Of a stretch of DNA of 64,000 nt, positions 8,227 through 16,656 are shown piece by piece. The DNA lies in contig NZ_VDCQ01000014.1 in assembly GCF_006265175.1 (NCBI RefSeq), positions 90,252 through 154,251 of the forward strand, read 5' to 3'. The DNA is from Paenibacillus hemerocallicola (GTDB lineage Bacteria; Bacillota; Bacilli; Paenibacillales; NBRC-103111). The notes beneath the pieces were generated by a model. The model worked only from the letters and a program-made list of their open reading frames with translations. It did no database searches and was not told where the DNA came from. Positions within the stretch are counted from its first letter, which is position 1. Every line of letters begins with the position of its first letter. The position numbers and the translations under genes were made by a program.

Positions 8227-9531
8227 ATGAAAAAAATGAAGTTGGGTTTGATTTTGGGGCTGCCGGCATTATTGGCTCTTGCAGCCGGTTGTGGTGCTTC
8301 GGACGGCGAAAAAGGGAAAACACCGGCAACTGAGGCGGCACCCGAACCAGTCACTTTAACGTTTAGGCCTTCCGAAACGATGACGGACGCCCAAGTTGAA
8401 AAATTTATAAAGGAGCCGTTGAAAAAGAAGTTTCCGCACATTACGCTCGAAGTAGTGAGATTCGGCAACGGTGTTACGTGGGAAAGCGCTGTATCGGCCA
8501 ATCAAGTTCCCGATTTATTCGCGACAGCCTACAAGTCGACCGAACTATTCGTCAAGCTGCAGATCGCGGAGGATCTGAGTCCTTTCATCGCCAAACATAA
8601 ACTCGATATCGGCAAGTTCGAGCCGGTGGCGGTCAACACGATCAAATCGTTCGGAACAAAGGGCGAGCTTTTCGGTCTTCCCTATGAGACGCATTATGGC
8701 GCGTTATTTTACAACAAAGATATTTTCGATAAATTCGGCGTGTCCTACCCGAAAGACGGGCTGACCTGGGATGAGGCAATCGCTATCGGCAAAAATTTGA
8801 CCCGGACGGAAAGCGGCTTAACCTATATCGGCCTCGATCCTTCGAGCCCTGCGGCCGTCAATGTGGCGGTAGGCCATTCGGTCGGAACGGGCGATATCGT
8901 GAAGATCAATAACGAAAGCTGGAAACAAATATTTTCCATGCTCCAGAAAGCTTATGAGGTGCCCGGCTTCGTACAGGACAAGAAATATACGTATGGCGTC
9001 AATTCATTTTTGAAAGACAGAAATTTGGCGATGTTTTCGAGCTGGGAAAATGATTTGCTAGGGAAACTAAGCGATGCCCTAACAGAAGGAAACCCGATGA
9101 ACTGGGATATGGTCACGCATCCGAACTTTAAAGAAAATCTCGGTCAAGGAAGAGATGCGGCTGCACATGCTTTCTTTATCAGCAATAAGAGCAAGTATAA
9201 AGAAGAAGCATTCCAAGTGATGAAGATGGTGACGGAGCCCGAAGTCCAGTCCCTGTTCAACCGCAATGGCGTGCTGACGGTGTTGTCCAAAACCGAAGAA
9301 GTGAAGAAGGAATACGGGAAAGAGATTCCGGTATTGCAAGGGAAAAATACGGCTGCCATATTCAAAATGACGCCTTCTCCCGTCGTGAGTCATACGTACT
9401 ATTCCATCATAAGCTCGCAGCTGACAAAGGCGGCCAGCTCCGTAGCTTTGAAGCAAAAAGATGTGAATACGGCGCTAAGGGATGCGGAAGAAGAGGCGAC
9501 CAAATTAATCGCAGTCGAATTGAAAAAATAA
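8227..9531 (+). CDS. Extracellular solute-binding lipoprotein (module 2)
   Basis: 434 residues. Lipoprotein signal with lipobox LAAGC (Cys at about residue 22), then the family 1 solute-binding fold. Signature region ALFYNKDIFDKFGVSYPKDG followed by LTWDEA; closing helix DVNTALRDAEEEATKLIAV. It is the intact counterpart of the frameshifted SBP of module 1. No permease or ATPase gene accompanies it, so it must deliver its ligand to permeases encoded elsewhere. The ligand is presumably the substrate (or a polymer fragment giving the substrate) of the adjacent amidohydrolase; this is inferred from position only. Confidence 0.9.
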   Translation: MKKMKLGLILGLPALLALAAGCGASDGEKGKTPATEAAPEPVTLTFRPSETMTDAQVEKFIKEPLKKKFPHITLEVVRFGNGVTWESAVSANQVPDLFATAYKSTELFVKLQIAEDLSPFIAKHKLDIGKFEPVAVNTIKSFGTKGELFGLPYETHYGALFYNKDIFDKFGVSYPKDGLTWDEAIAIGKNLTRTESGLTYIGLDPSSPAAVNVAVGHSVGTGDIVKINNESWKQIFSMLQKAYEVPGFVQDKKYTYGVNSFLKDRNLAMFSSWENDLLGKLSDALTEGNPMNWDMVTHPNFKENLGQGRDAAAHAFFISNKSKYKEEAFQVMKMVTEPEVQSLFNRNGVLTVLSKTEEVKKEYGKEIPVLQGKNTAAIFKMTPSPVVSHTYYSIISSQLTKAASSVALKQKDVNTALRDAEEEATKLIAVELKK

Positions 9532-9908
9532 CCTATACGTTGATGAGCGATTAGCGGAATTTCAGGGAAATGCTCGCCGAGGTCATTCGGATAACTTGTA
9601 TTTATGGAAGCTACCGATGTTTGAGGTCTACGCGGAGTCACGAAAGTGGCTCCCTTTAGCGTTAACAAATGCAAAGGGCCGAGTTCGTTTATGGAACCGA
9701 ATCCGTGATTTTGTAATGACGAAATTGTGAGAAAAATGAAGGGAAGCAACGCTCTGATGGGGAAATAGTAGGAATCCGCAAATTCCAACTATCCGTTCCC
9801 CAACAAATAGCGGCCAGTGTGAACCGCTAGGGATAGATCTGTTGTTGTTGTTTGGTATTATTGGAAGAGCCCGGTGTACAATTGTTGGATGGGGGCAGGT
9901 GAAGTACG
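9532..9908. other. Intergenic region, 377 bp
   Basis: No supported gene. A weak hairpin (CCCTTT/AAAGGG, about 9650-9676) follows the SBP. A T/G-rich stretch (9840-9865) precedes the AraC gene and probably contains its promoter, though no convincing -35/-10 pair is visible. Confidence 0.4.
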
Positions 9909-10763
9909 ATGATAGATCCGGATAAATTAGCGGAGATATTTGCCAGTGGTTCCTATGATATAGAAGGTGTCTACCGTTTCGTCATTCAACCCAAAAGCGC
10001 ATCGCGTGAATTCAGGACTGTAAAGTATGGGTTTCTGTTTGCGATTGGCGGAGAGGCCAGAATACGTGCAAATGGCTCTGTCTACAGCTTGCGGCCAGGA
10101 TCAGTCTTTCATGCGGCGCCGGACATACATCTGGAATGGCAGGTTGTAGGGTTATCCCAGTTCAAGTATGATTTGTTATTTTATAGCGTGGACAAGTCGG
10201 AGGATGGCAGCGGCGAACATTTTTGCGATTGCCATTTCATGCTGGAGCCAGGGGCGATCCCTGGAATGCTGGAATTGCTGGATATGCTGCATCAGAATAT
10301 TCATGCTACAGGGGGGATTGCGAAGCTTCGTGTCAAGCAAATTTTTTTAAGCATCATGCATCAAGTGCTGGTAGTCTGCAAACTTCGGGAAAGCAGCGGT
10401 CCATCAACCAAGAGGGTGATAGAGGATGCCGTTGCCTACATGAATGGGCATTACATGAACACAGTGACGCTTGACGAATTGGCAGAGATGCACGCCATGA
10501 GTTCCAAACGCTTCTCGTATTATTTTCATAAGTATACTGGATACCGGCCGATTGACTACGTGATTCATTATCGGATGGAAAAAGCGAGTGAACTGCTGAA
10601 GACAGGCAATTTTCCCATTCGCGATATTGCGGCCAGTGTCGGTTATTCCAATCCTCTCTACTTCAGCAGACTATTCCAAAAGAAATTCGGGATGTCTCCT
10701 TCCGCCTACAACAAAACCTTTGTGACTGAAGCCCCCCTTTCACAGCCTCCCAATAAAAATTAG
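9909..10763 (+). CDS. AraC family regulator upstream of the Fur-box operon
   Basis: 284 residues. Cupin-like N-terminal sensor (RIRANGSVYSLRPGSVFHAA) and C-terminal double HTH (VTLDELAEMHAMSSKRFSYY, then IAASVGYSNPLYFSRLFQKK). ATG 9909 has a GGGGGCAGGTGA site upstream. It lies just before, and on the same strand as, an iron-type operon. In Bacillus the AraC-type regulator Btr is a siderophore-responsive activator of iron uptake, so a similar role is plausible here but not shown. The segment is lower in G+C than the neighbouring genes. A TAGACAATTATTCATA word overlaps its stop codon and recurs at 10895. Confidence 0.83.
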   Translation: MIDPDKLAEIFASGSYDIEGVYRFVIQPKSASREFRTVKYGFLFAIGGEARIRANGSVYSLRPGSVFHAAPDIHLEWQVVGLSQFKYDLLFYSVDKSEDGSGEHFCDCHFMLEPGAIPGMLELLDMLHQNIHATGGIAKLRVKQIFLSIMHQVLVVCKLRESSGPSTKRVIEDAVAYMNGHYMNTVTLDELAEMHAMSSKRFSYYFHKYTGYRPIDYVIHYRMEKASELLKTGNFPIRDIAASVGYSNPLYFSRLFQKKFGMSPSAYNKTFVTEAPLSQPPNKN

Positions 10764-10910
10764 ACAATTATTCATAATGGATTGGTTGTTTTTGCAATGA
10801 AGCGCAATTCTCCTCGCTTAGGTTGGGCAATTTTCATCATTTCGCGAATTCACGACTCTCCCGGAAATCCGACTTTATTTGACAAGCCCGTTTTTAGATA
10901 ATTATTCATA
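10761..10910. repeat. Direct repeat TAGAYAATTATTCATA (two copies)
   Basis: TAGACAATTATTCATA (10761-10776) and TAGATAATTATTCATA (10895-10910) match at 15 of 16 bases, 134 bp apart, just upstream of the Fur-box promoter. Direct repeats of this size suit an AraC-type activator; this is inference. Confidence 0.4.
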
Positions 10911-10970
10911 TTTCATTTGCGATTTGTGTATTCACATTTGTTGCGGTTCTTGCTACACTATTGCAGTGCA

Positions 10971-11002
10971 TATTATTGATAATAATAATCATTATCATCA
11001 AT
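10971..11002 (+). promoter_or_regulatory. Fur box over the iron operon promoter
   Basis: GATAATAATAATCATTATC at 10978-10996 differs from the classic Fur consensus GATAATGATAATCATTATC at one base of 19, and the symmetry extends to TTGAT.../...ATCAA. It lies directly after a -10-like TATTAT (10971-10976), where bound Fur would block transcription. It is 134 bp before the flavin monooxygenase start. Confidence 0.85.
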
Positions 11003-11130
11003 GTTGAAAGGATATTGAACGTCCCGCACTCATCGGCGATTGGTTTGACTTCGCCAGCAGGCGGCCTTTGGCATTGAGGCGCTTTTGCCGATTCGGGCTC
11101 ATTTTATTCGATAGGGAGGATGGACAAATT

Positions 11131-12435
11131 TTGAGAGAGAAAAAACAGCTCTGTATCGGACTGTCCTTGTCTGCTACTTGGAAGAAAGGAAATAGCGGAC
11201 AGCAGAGCGACAGTGGAGCGAAACCGTTTTCGAACGATTCTTTCGTTCAACTGGCGAAAATGGCGGAAAAGGCCAAGCTTGATTTTGTTTTTAAGCCGGA
11301 CGCACTTTTTCTCCACACCGAGGGGCAGGGTCATTCTTCCCGCTTCGCTAGTCTCGACCCGACGATTATGCTGACCTCAATTGCTCGTGAGACGGAGCGC
11401 ATCGGGTTGGTTACGACGGTATCCACCTCGTTCAATCCGCCATTTGTAGTCGCCAGACAGCTTCAGTCCTTGCATTGGCTCAGCGATGGGCGTGCCGGTT
11501 GGAATATTGTTACTTCCATTGGAGGTGCGGAGAATTTCACCAACTCTCCCATGCCTTCATCTGAAGAAAGGTATGCGAAAGCGATTGAATTCACCGACGT
11601 CGTGCGCAGGCTCTGGGAAAGCTTTCCGTACGAGGCGCTTACGACGGATAGCGCGTCGGGTCAAGCCGATGCCGGCAAGAAGATTTCGGCAATCCATCAT
11701 AACGGCGAATATTTCAGTGTCAAAGGTCCGCTCAATTTGCCGGCTCATGCATCGGGAACGCCGCCCTTGTTTCAAGCCGGCGCTTCGGATTCGGGACGCA
11801 ATTTTGCCGCTTTGGTAGCGGATGCGATTTTTGCATCGACGCCCGACATGGCTTCGGGCATTGAATTGCGTCAAGACTTGCGGAAGCGCGCCAAGGCGCA
11901 TGGCCGCTCTCCGGACGCGGTGCGCGTGCTGCCCGGGTTGTATTTTTTTCTGGCCGATACGCGCAGCGAGGCGCGCGACATGTATCGGGAGGCGCACGCC
12001 CATCTGAGTATGGAACGTCGGTATGCTTCCGTCCAGTCGATTCTTGGCCTCCGGCTTGACGGTATGCCGTTGGATCGGCGTGTTACGGCCGACATGCTGC
12101 CGGATCCCCGCCAGCCCGTGCGCAGTCGGACACACGCCGATCTGCTGCGCAGGTTTATTGTGAACCGGCAGCCGACTGTGGAGGAATTGCTGTCACGGCC
12201 GGAGGTTGTCGGTTCGGCGCATTGGGTGGTTGCAGGAACCGCCGAGGAAGTGATGCGGGAGATGATAACGTGGTTCGAGGCTGGCGCCATGGACGGCGTA
12301 ATCGCTTTGCCGGGCGGATCTATCCATTCGCTGGAGTTGTTTCTCGATGAGCTGGTGCCGATGCTGGTCGAACAGGGGTTGTTCCGGAGTGAATATACGG
12401 GCACAACCTTGCGCGAGCATCTGAGGATCACGTAG
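11131..12435 (+). CDS. LLM-class FMN-dependent monooxygenase (NtaA/SnaA/DszA type)
   Basis: 434-residue cytoplasmic flavoenzyme of the nitrilotriacetate-monooxygenase branch of the luciferase-like family. Diagnostic run FNPPFVVARQLQSLHWLSDG followed by RAGWNIVTS (about residues 100-130), and PPLFQAGASDSGR further on. I chose TTG 11131 because GGGAGG (11114-11119) lies 11 bases upstream and the product then begins LREKKQL, the usual start of this family; an in-frame TTG at 11068 has no site. First gene after the Fur box, followed by a reductase and an iron SBP. Such enzymes use FMNH2 and O2 to break C-N or C-S bonds, so oxidative breakdown of an imported chelator or siderophore is a reasonable guess. 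Confidence 0.85.
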   Translation: MREKKQLCIGLSLSATWKKGNSGQQSDSGAKPFSNDSFVQLAKMAEKAKLDFVFKPDALFLHTEGQGHSSRFASLDPTIMLTSIARETERIGLVTTVSTSFNPPFVVARQLQSLHWLSDGRAGWNIVTSIGGAENFTNSPMPSSEERYAKAIEFTDVVRRLWESFPYEALTTDSASGQADAGKKISAIHHNGEYFSVKGPLNLPAHASGTPPLFQAGASDSGRNFAALVADAIFASTPDMASGIELRQDLRKRAKAHGRSPDAVRVLPGLYFFLADTRSEARDMYREAHAHLSMERRYASVQSILGLRLDGMPLDRRVTADMLPDPRQPVRSRTHADLLRRFIVNRQPTVEELLSRPEVVGSAHWVVAGTAEEVMREMITWFEAGAMDGVIALPGGSIHSLELFLDELVPMLVEQGLFRSEYTGTTLREHLRIT

Positions 12436-12495
12436 GCCAAGTCACGGGCGGTCGATACGCTTGTACAATATGAAGAAAAACGAGGCGATTATACA

Positions 12496-13551
12496 ATGCA
12501 TGACAAGGATTTGTTCGACATAACGATTGTTGGCGGCGGTCCCGCCGGTTTGTTCGCCGCATTTTACAGCGGCTTGCGTGAAATGAAAACAAAAATTATA
12601 GAATTTCAGCCCTTTCTGGGCGGCAAGGTGCATGTTTATCCGGAAAAGATGATTTGGGACGTGGGCGGATTGATGCCTGCTCCCGGTTCCCGACTGATCG
12701 AGCAAATGGTCGCACAAGGCCTGACGTTTGAGCCGGAAGTAGCGCTCGGGGAAAAGGTCACCTCCATATCCAGAGATGCTGCGGGACATTTCATTCTGTA
12801 CACCGCTTCGAGCCGATCGCATCGGTCCAAGACCGTGCTGTTGGCGATCGGGGGAGGTATCCTGAAGCCGATCAAGCTGGAAATCGAGGGGGCCGAGCGA
12901 TTTGAGGTTGCGAATTTGCATTACACCGTTAAATCGCTTGCCCGCTTTAAAGGGAAAACCGTACTGATCTCCGGGGGCGGCCATTCCGCCGTTGACTGGG
13001 CGAACGAGTTGGGGCCGATTGCCAAGCAAGTGCACCTGACCTATCGGAAGGATGCGTTAAAAGGCGGCCATGAAGCCGACATCTCGCGGCTCAAGAGCAA
13101 TTCCGTCGAATGCTTGCTGAACACTTCGATCGAAAGGCTGATCGCAACCGCTGATCATGAGAGGATCGAGACCGTCTTGCTGAAGCGAAATGAGGACGGG
13201 ACCCTATTCAAGCTTGCGGTCGACGAAGTAATCATCAATCATGGCTACGAGCGAGACAAGGAATTGCTGGCCAATAGCGAGGTTAAGATCGTATTGCAGG
13301 ACAATCGCATATCGGGTACGCCCATGAGCGAAACATCGGTGCCCGGAATTTATGCCGCTGGCGACGTATTGCAGCACGAAGGCAAGCTGCACCTGATAGC
13401 CGGAGCGTTCCAGGATGCGGCTAACGCGGTAAACAAAGCGAAACAATTTGTCGCGCCCGATGCCCAGTCGTACGGGATGGTGTCCTCGCATAATGAATTG
13501 TTCGCACAGAAAAACCGCGAAATGCTGAAGCATTTGTATGCAAGCAAATAA
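12496..13551 (+). CDS. FAD/NADPH reductase, IruO/YumC-like (ferredoxin-NADP reductase type 2)
   Basis: 351 residues. FAD-binding motif ITIVGGGPAGLFAAFYSG (residues 9-26), then GGKVHVYPEKMIWDVGG, an NADPH-binding segment VLISGGGHSAVDWANELG (around residue 160) and the closing FAD motif GIYAAGDVLQHEGK. There is no redox-active CxxC, which separates it from thioredoxin reductase and places it with YumC-type ferredoxin/flavodoxin reductases and the staphylococcal siderophore/heme-linked reductase IruO. Second gene of the Fur-box operon. It could supply FMNH2 to the upstream monooxygenase or reduce ferric siderophore to release iron; both fit. Confidence 0.85.
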   Translation: MHDKDLFDITIVGGGPAGLFAAFYSGLREMKTKIIEFQPFLGGKVHVYPEKMIWDVGGLMPAPGSRLIEQMVAQGLTFEPEVALGEKVTSISRDAAGHFILYTASSRSHRSKTVLLAIGGGILKPIKLEIEGAERFEVANLHYTVKSLARFKGKTVLISGGGHSAVDWANELGPIAKQVHLTYRKDALKGGHEADISRLKSNSVECLLNTSIERLIATADHERIETVLLKRNEDGTLFKLAVDEVIINHGYERDKELLANSEVKIVLQDNRISGTPMSETSVPGIYAAGDVLQHEGKLHLIAGAFQDAANAVNKAKQFVAPDAQSYGMVSSHNELFAQKNREMLKHLYASK

Positions 13552-13571
13552 ACCGGGAAAGAGGAATGGAA

Positions 13572-14573
13572 ATGAACAGAATGACTGGCTGGATAATTTT
13601 GCTTGTTTTGCTGGCGGTCGTACTGGCAGGGTGTTCGGCTGCGCCTGCGGAAAATCGCGCCTCTGAGCAGGCTTCTGCATCAAATGGGGAAAATAACCAA
13701 TCCGCCGGTGCGAGTCAGCCCAAAGCAAACGAGGCCGGGACGGAAGGCTGGCCCAGAACGATTAAGGATGCCGTCGGCCATGAGGTCGTATTAAAGAAAA
13801 AACCTGCGCGAATTGCTGTGCTTCATCCCGTGTATTTGGATTACTTCTTTGCCTTGGACGAGCCTCCGTTTGCCGCAGTAAACGCGGCGGAAGCCATGAA
13901 AAACTTCGCCACCCTGCAGCCCTATGCGGGAAAAGCCAAAATTCTGGATCTGGGCAGCGGACGAGAAGTGAATCTGGAAATGATCACGCAGGTCAGTCCC
14001 GACGTCATCGTGACGTTCAAAGGCCACATCGATTCCATTTACGATAATCTGGTCAAGATAGCTCCCGTCATCCAAATTGATTTCTCCGACAGCTGGCAGA
14101 ACACGACAATGCTCTGCGCCAGAATCGTCGGCAAAGAGAAGCAGGCCGAGAAGTACATTCAGGAGACACGCGAGCTGATCAAGAAAACCCAGGATAAGAT
14201 GGGCGAGCGCATGAAGCAGACCTTTGCGATGTTCCGCATTGACGGCAAAGCCAATTACTTCGCTCCGGGCACAATCAATACGATGTATTACATTCCTACA
14301 GGATTTGGCTTGCTGGCTCCGAAAGGATATCCGGAGGACAGCCAAACGATTTCATTGGAGGCTTTATCGCAAATGAATCCGGACTACATCATTTTCCAAC
14401 ATGATATTGAGGTTGCCAAAGCGTCGGTGAAGGAAAAGGAGTCGCTCCATGTGTGGAAATCGCTGGAGGCGGTTAAAAACGGCCATGTTTTGTTTTTTGA
14501 CAATTCTCTCAATACGGCAAGTGTCCTGGCTGTCCGCTTGGCCGCAGAAAAGCTGATGGAGATCGCAAACTAA
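13572..14573 (+). CDS. Iron-siderophore/cobalamin-type ABC solute-binding lipoprotein
   Basis: 333 residues. Signal with lipobox VLAGC (Cys about residue 21), a Ser/Asn/Gln-rich linker, then the class III periplasmic-binding fold used for ferric siderophores: WPRTIKDAVGHEVVLKKKPA, VSPDVIVTFKG, and the closing NPDYIIFQHD. ATG 13572 has GAGG 7 bases upstream; ATG 13566 is too close to it. It begins 20 bases after the reductase gene and completes the Fur-regulated operon. FecCD-type permeases and the ATPase are absent, so it must dock with a transporter encoded elsewhere. Confidence 0.87.
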   Translation: MNRMTGWIILLVLLAVVLAGCSAAPAENRASEQASASNGENNQSAGASQPKANEAGTEGWPRTIKDAVGHEVVLKKKPARIAVLHPVYLDYFFALDEPPFAAVNAAEAMKNFATLQPYAGKAKILDLGSGREVNLEMITQVSPDVIVTFKGHIDSIYDNLVKIAPVIQIDFSDSWQNTTMLCARIVGKEKQAEKYIQETRELIKKTQDKMGERMKQTFAMFRIDGKANYFAPGTINTMYYIPTGFGLLAPKGYPEDSQTISLEALSQMNPDYIIFQHDIEVAKASVKEKESLHVWKSLEAVKNGHVLFFDNSLNTASVLAVRLAAEKLMEIAN

Positions 14574-14608
14574 AGCATATCGTATATATGAACATCCGCA
14601 AATGAGCA

Positions 14609-14661
14609 GCAAAGACGATTCGCGACACGCCTATGCCTAGTGGTTTCGGATGCGTCTTTGC
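14609..14661 (+). terminator. Terminator-like hairpin after the iron operon
   Basis: GCAAAGACG and CGTCTTTGC form a perfect 9-bp stem around a 35-base loop; CCCTCC, not a T run, follows. Likely operon end, moderate support. Confidence 0.4.
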
Positions 14662-14823
14662 CCTCCGCAAGAACATAAAGAGTAGCGTGACTGATGCCTT
14701 GCCGCCAGCAGACGGTAATTGCAGATTGCGGACTATAATGTCATTGCAAACCGAAGTTGAATCGTTTATTATGGATATAACAGATCCGTATTAAGAGGAA
14801 TCTTGGGAAGGGAGGAGGGAACC

Positions 14824-15309
14824 ATGCAGTTCTCCAAAAGTACAGATTACGCACTACACGCCTTACTTCATTTGGGTCACTCGGATCGTCGCAACAATGT
14901 CGGAATCAAGGAATTATCTGCGAGACTTAGCGTTTCTGAAAGCTATTTATCCAAAATCATGTCCAAGTTGAGGCAGGATGGAATCGTACGTGCAGTACCG
15001 GGGGTGAACGGCGGTTATGAGCTGGCACGGCCGGCCGAACAGATTACTTTTCTTGACGTGATTCAAGTGATTGAAGGAAGACAGCAATTGTTCGAATGCT
15101 CGAATTCGAATTCGCAGCAGCATCAGTTGTTAGCGGAAGCGGGGGCCGTACCAAGCGAGCAGGAATGTCCAAAGAAGAGCGGATGTTTGGTTGAGAAGGT
15201 GATGGACGGCGCGGAACAAAATCTGCACCGATACTTGCGGGAGCACACGATCCAGTCGGTGCTGGATGAGGCATTCAAGCGTTGCAACCATGAGGTAAAC
15301 AAGAAGTGA
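14824..15309 (+). CDS. Rrf2 family transcriptional regulator
   Basis: 161 residues. Begins MQFSKSTDYALHALLHLG, the typical Rrf2 start, then a winged-helix domain (IKELSARLSVSESYLSKIMS) and the wing GVNGGYELARPAEQ. Three cysteines (C92, C115, C121) lie in the loop where Rrf2 sensors bind an Fe-S cluster or react with thiol/nitrosative stress, but the spacing is wider than in IscR or NsrR. ATG 14824 has GGGAGGAGGG just upstream. The next gene is a redox flavoprotein 53 bases downstream, so it probably senses redox stress and controls it. Confidence 0.87.
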   Translation: MQFSKSTDYALHALLHLGHSDRRNNVGIKELSARLSVSESYLSKIMSKLRQDGIVRAVPGVNGGYELARPAEQITFLDVIQVIEGRQQLFECSNSNSQQHQLLAEAGAVPSEQECPKKSGCLVEKVMDGAEQNLHRYLREHTIQSVLDEAFKRCNHEVNKK

Positions 15310-15362
15310 TACGCTTCTTGCGTCTAATTATGGACATTGTAGATCTATGGAGGCTGATGAGA

Positions 15363-16286
15363 ATGATGAAGAATCAACAACTCGATGCGGTGATTATTGG
15401 CGGCGGCCCAGCAGGGTTGAACGCCGCTCTCGTGCTGGGGAGGGCGAGGAAACATGTAGCGGTGATCGATGAAGGCCGTCCTCGTAACGCCGTGACTCGA
15501 GAGGCCCACGGATTTCTTACCCGCGACGGAATAAGCCCTAGTGAATTTCGGCAAATTGCGAAGGAAGAGATCAGCGCCTATCCCTCCGTGCTTTTCGTAG
15601 CGGATACGGCCGTGTCGATTGCGGGAACGGACGGTCATTTTCAAATTGCGACTGCGCAAGGAAATACATTTGCAAGCAAAAAGCTGTTATTTGCCATCGG
15701 AATGAAAGATCGGCCACTGGACATTCCTGGACTGGCGGAGGTTTATGGGAAAAGCGCATTTGTATGTCCGTATTGCGATGGCTGGGAATTAAGAGACGAG
15801 CCGCTCGTCGTCATTAACAAAGGAGCAGAGCTCATGCACTTCGCTCCATTGATATCCGGTTGGACGGACCGTTTTACTGTCTGCACGAACGGTCCCGATG
15901 AGCTGACGGATGCTCAGCGCGAGGAGCTCCAGCGAAATCAAGTGCCTATATTCGACTCGCCGATTCAGAACATCGATTCCGACGACGACGGGATCGTGCG
16001 TCAAGTCGTGCTTGAAGACGGTACGTCGATTCCGTGCAGAGGGATCTTTTTCAAGCCAGATCTGGTTACGGGATCGGACTTACCGCGAGCCATCGGATGC
16101 GACATCACGGAAACGGGATCGGTTGTTATCGACAGCTTCGGGAAAACGAACGTTTCTGGCGTCTATAGCGCCGGGGATGCGGCATCGCGAGTTCATCAGG
16201 CTATTGCAGCCGCTTCTATGGGCGCATTGGCCGCCGCAGCCATAAACAATGAATTGAATATAGAGGCATGGAGAGAAAACGGATGA
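15363..16286 (+). CDS. Thioredoxin-reductase-like FAD/NAD(P) oxidoreductase with CxxC
   Basis: 307 residues. FAD motif VIIGGGPAGLNAALVLGRAR, then the redox-active dithiol C135-P-Y-C138 (FVCPYCDGWEL), and the closing motif GVYSAGDAASRVHQAI. ATG 15363 has GGAGG (15349-15353) 9 bases upstream. It follows an Rrf2 regulator and overlaps in ATGA the start of a former DHA2 transporter gene (16283), so an operon of regulator, redox enzyme and exporter once existed. Its natural thioredoxin-like partner is not encoded nearby. Confidence 0.85.
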   Translation: MMKNQQLDAVIIGGGPAGLNAALVLGRARKHVAVIDEGRPRNAVTREAHGFLTRDGISPSEFRQIAKEEISAYPSVLFVADTAVSIAGTDGHFQIATAQGNTFASKKLLFAIGMKDRPLDIPGLAEVYGKSAFVCPYCDGWELRDEPLVVINKGAELMHFAPLISGWTDRFTVCTNGPDELTDAQREELQRNQVPIFDSPIQNIDSDDDGIVRQVVLEDGTSIPCRGIFFKPDLVTGSDLPRAIGCDITETGSVVIDSFGKTNVSGVYSAGDAASRVHQAIAAASMGALAAAAINNELNIEAWRENG

Positions 16287-16390
16287 ATAGATCAGATACA
16301 AACGCGACGCCAACATCGAATGATTTCTTGCGAACGGGATCATGGCGCCGGTCTCGGGCAGGCTGTTCGATAAGTTCGGAGCGCGGGTAA
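16283..16390 (+). pseudogene. DHA2-type MFS exporter, internal deletion remnant
   Basis: An ATG overlapping the previous stop (ATGA) begins MNRSDTNATPTSNDF, which looks like the N-terminus of a DHA2 multidrug transporter. Within about 15 codons the sequence jumps, in another frame, to NGIMAPVSGRLFDKFGAR (about 16335-16390). That is the conserved loop after TM helix 8, compare FLMPVTGKLFDRFGAKW in the intact exporter at 16657-18153. Most of the gene has therefore been deleted. The following 180 bases contain a frame ending at 16571 (IPVGYLVTASAHDLSWF) that I do not recognise. Confidence 0.6.
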
Positions 16391-16579
16391 CAGCGACGGT
16401 CAGCTATCGCAGGACAATCCCTGTGATTGCTGACCGTTGTTTTGGCTTTCGATAGCAGCGGAGAAGCCGGAGGATATCGCATTCGCAATTGAAGACGATC
16501 GTCGGGCTACCGCCGATATCCCCGTCGGATACTTGGTGACGGCAAGCGCGCATGATCTTTCCTGGTTTTAAGAGGATAA

Positions 16580-16622
16580 AAATAAGACTACATCCCTTCA
16601 AATATAGGGAGTAGTCTTATTT
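16580..16622. terminator. Bidirectional terminator
   Basis: AAATAAGACTAC pairs perfectly with GTAGTCTTATTT, with an inner TCCC/GGGA extension. On the minus strand the stem is followed by a T-rich run (TTATTTTTA), so it ends the exporter gene 16657-18153; on the plus strand it closes the gutted operon. Confidence 0.8.
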
Positions 16623-16656
16623 GTTTGGCTTTGCCTACAACTTCACGTATACATGT

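Noticed and set aside
12496..13551. Thioredoxin reductase
   Set aside because: The redox-active CxxC is absent, so the YumC/IruO type is preferred.
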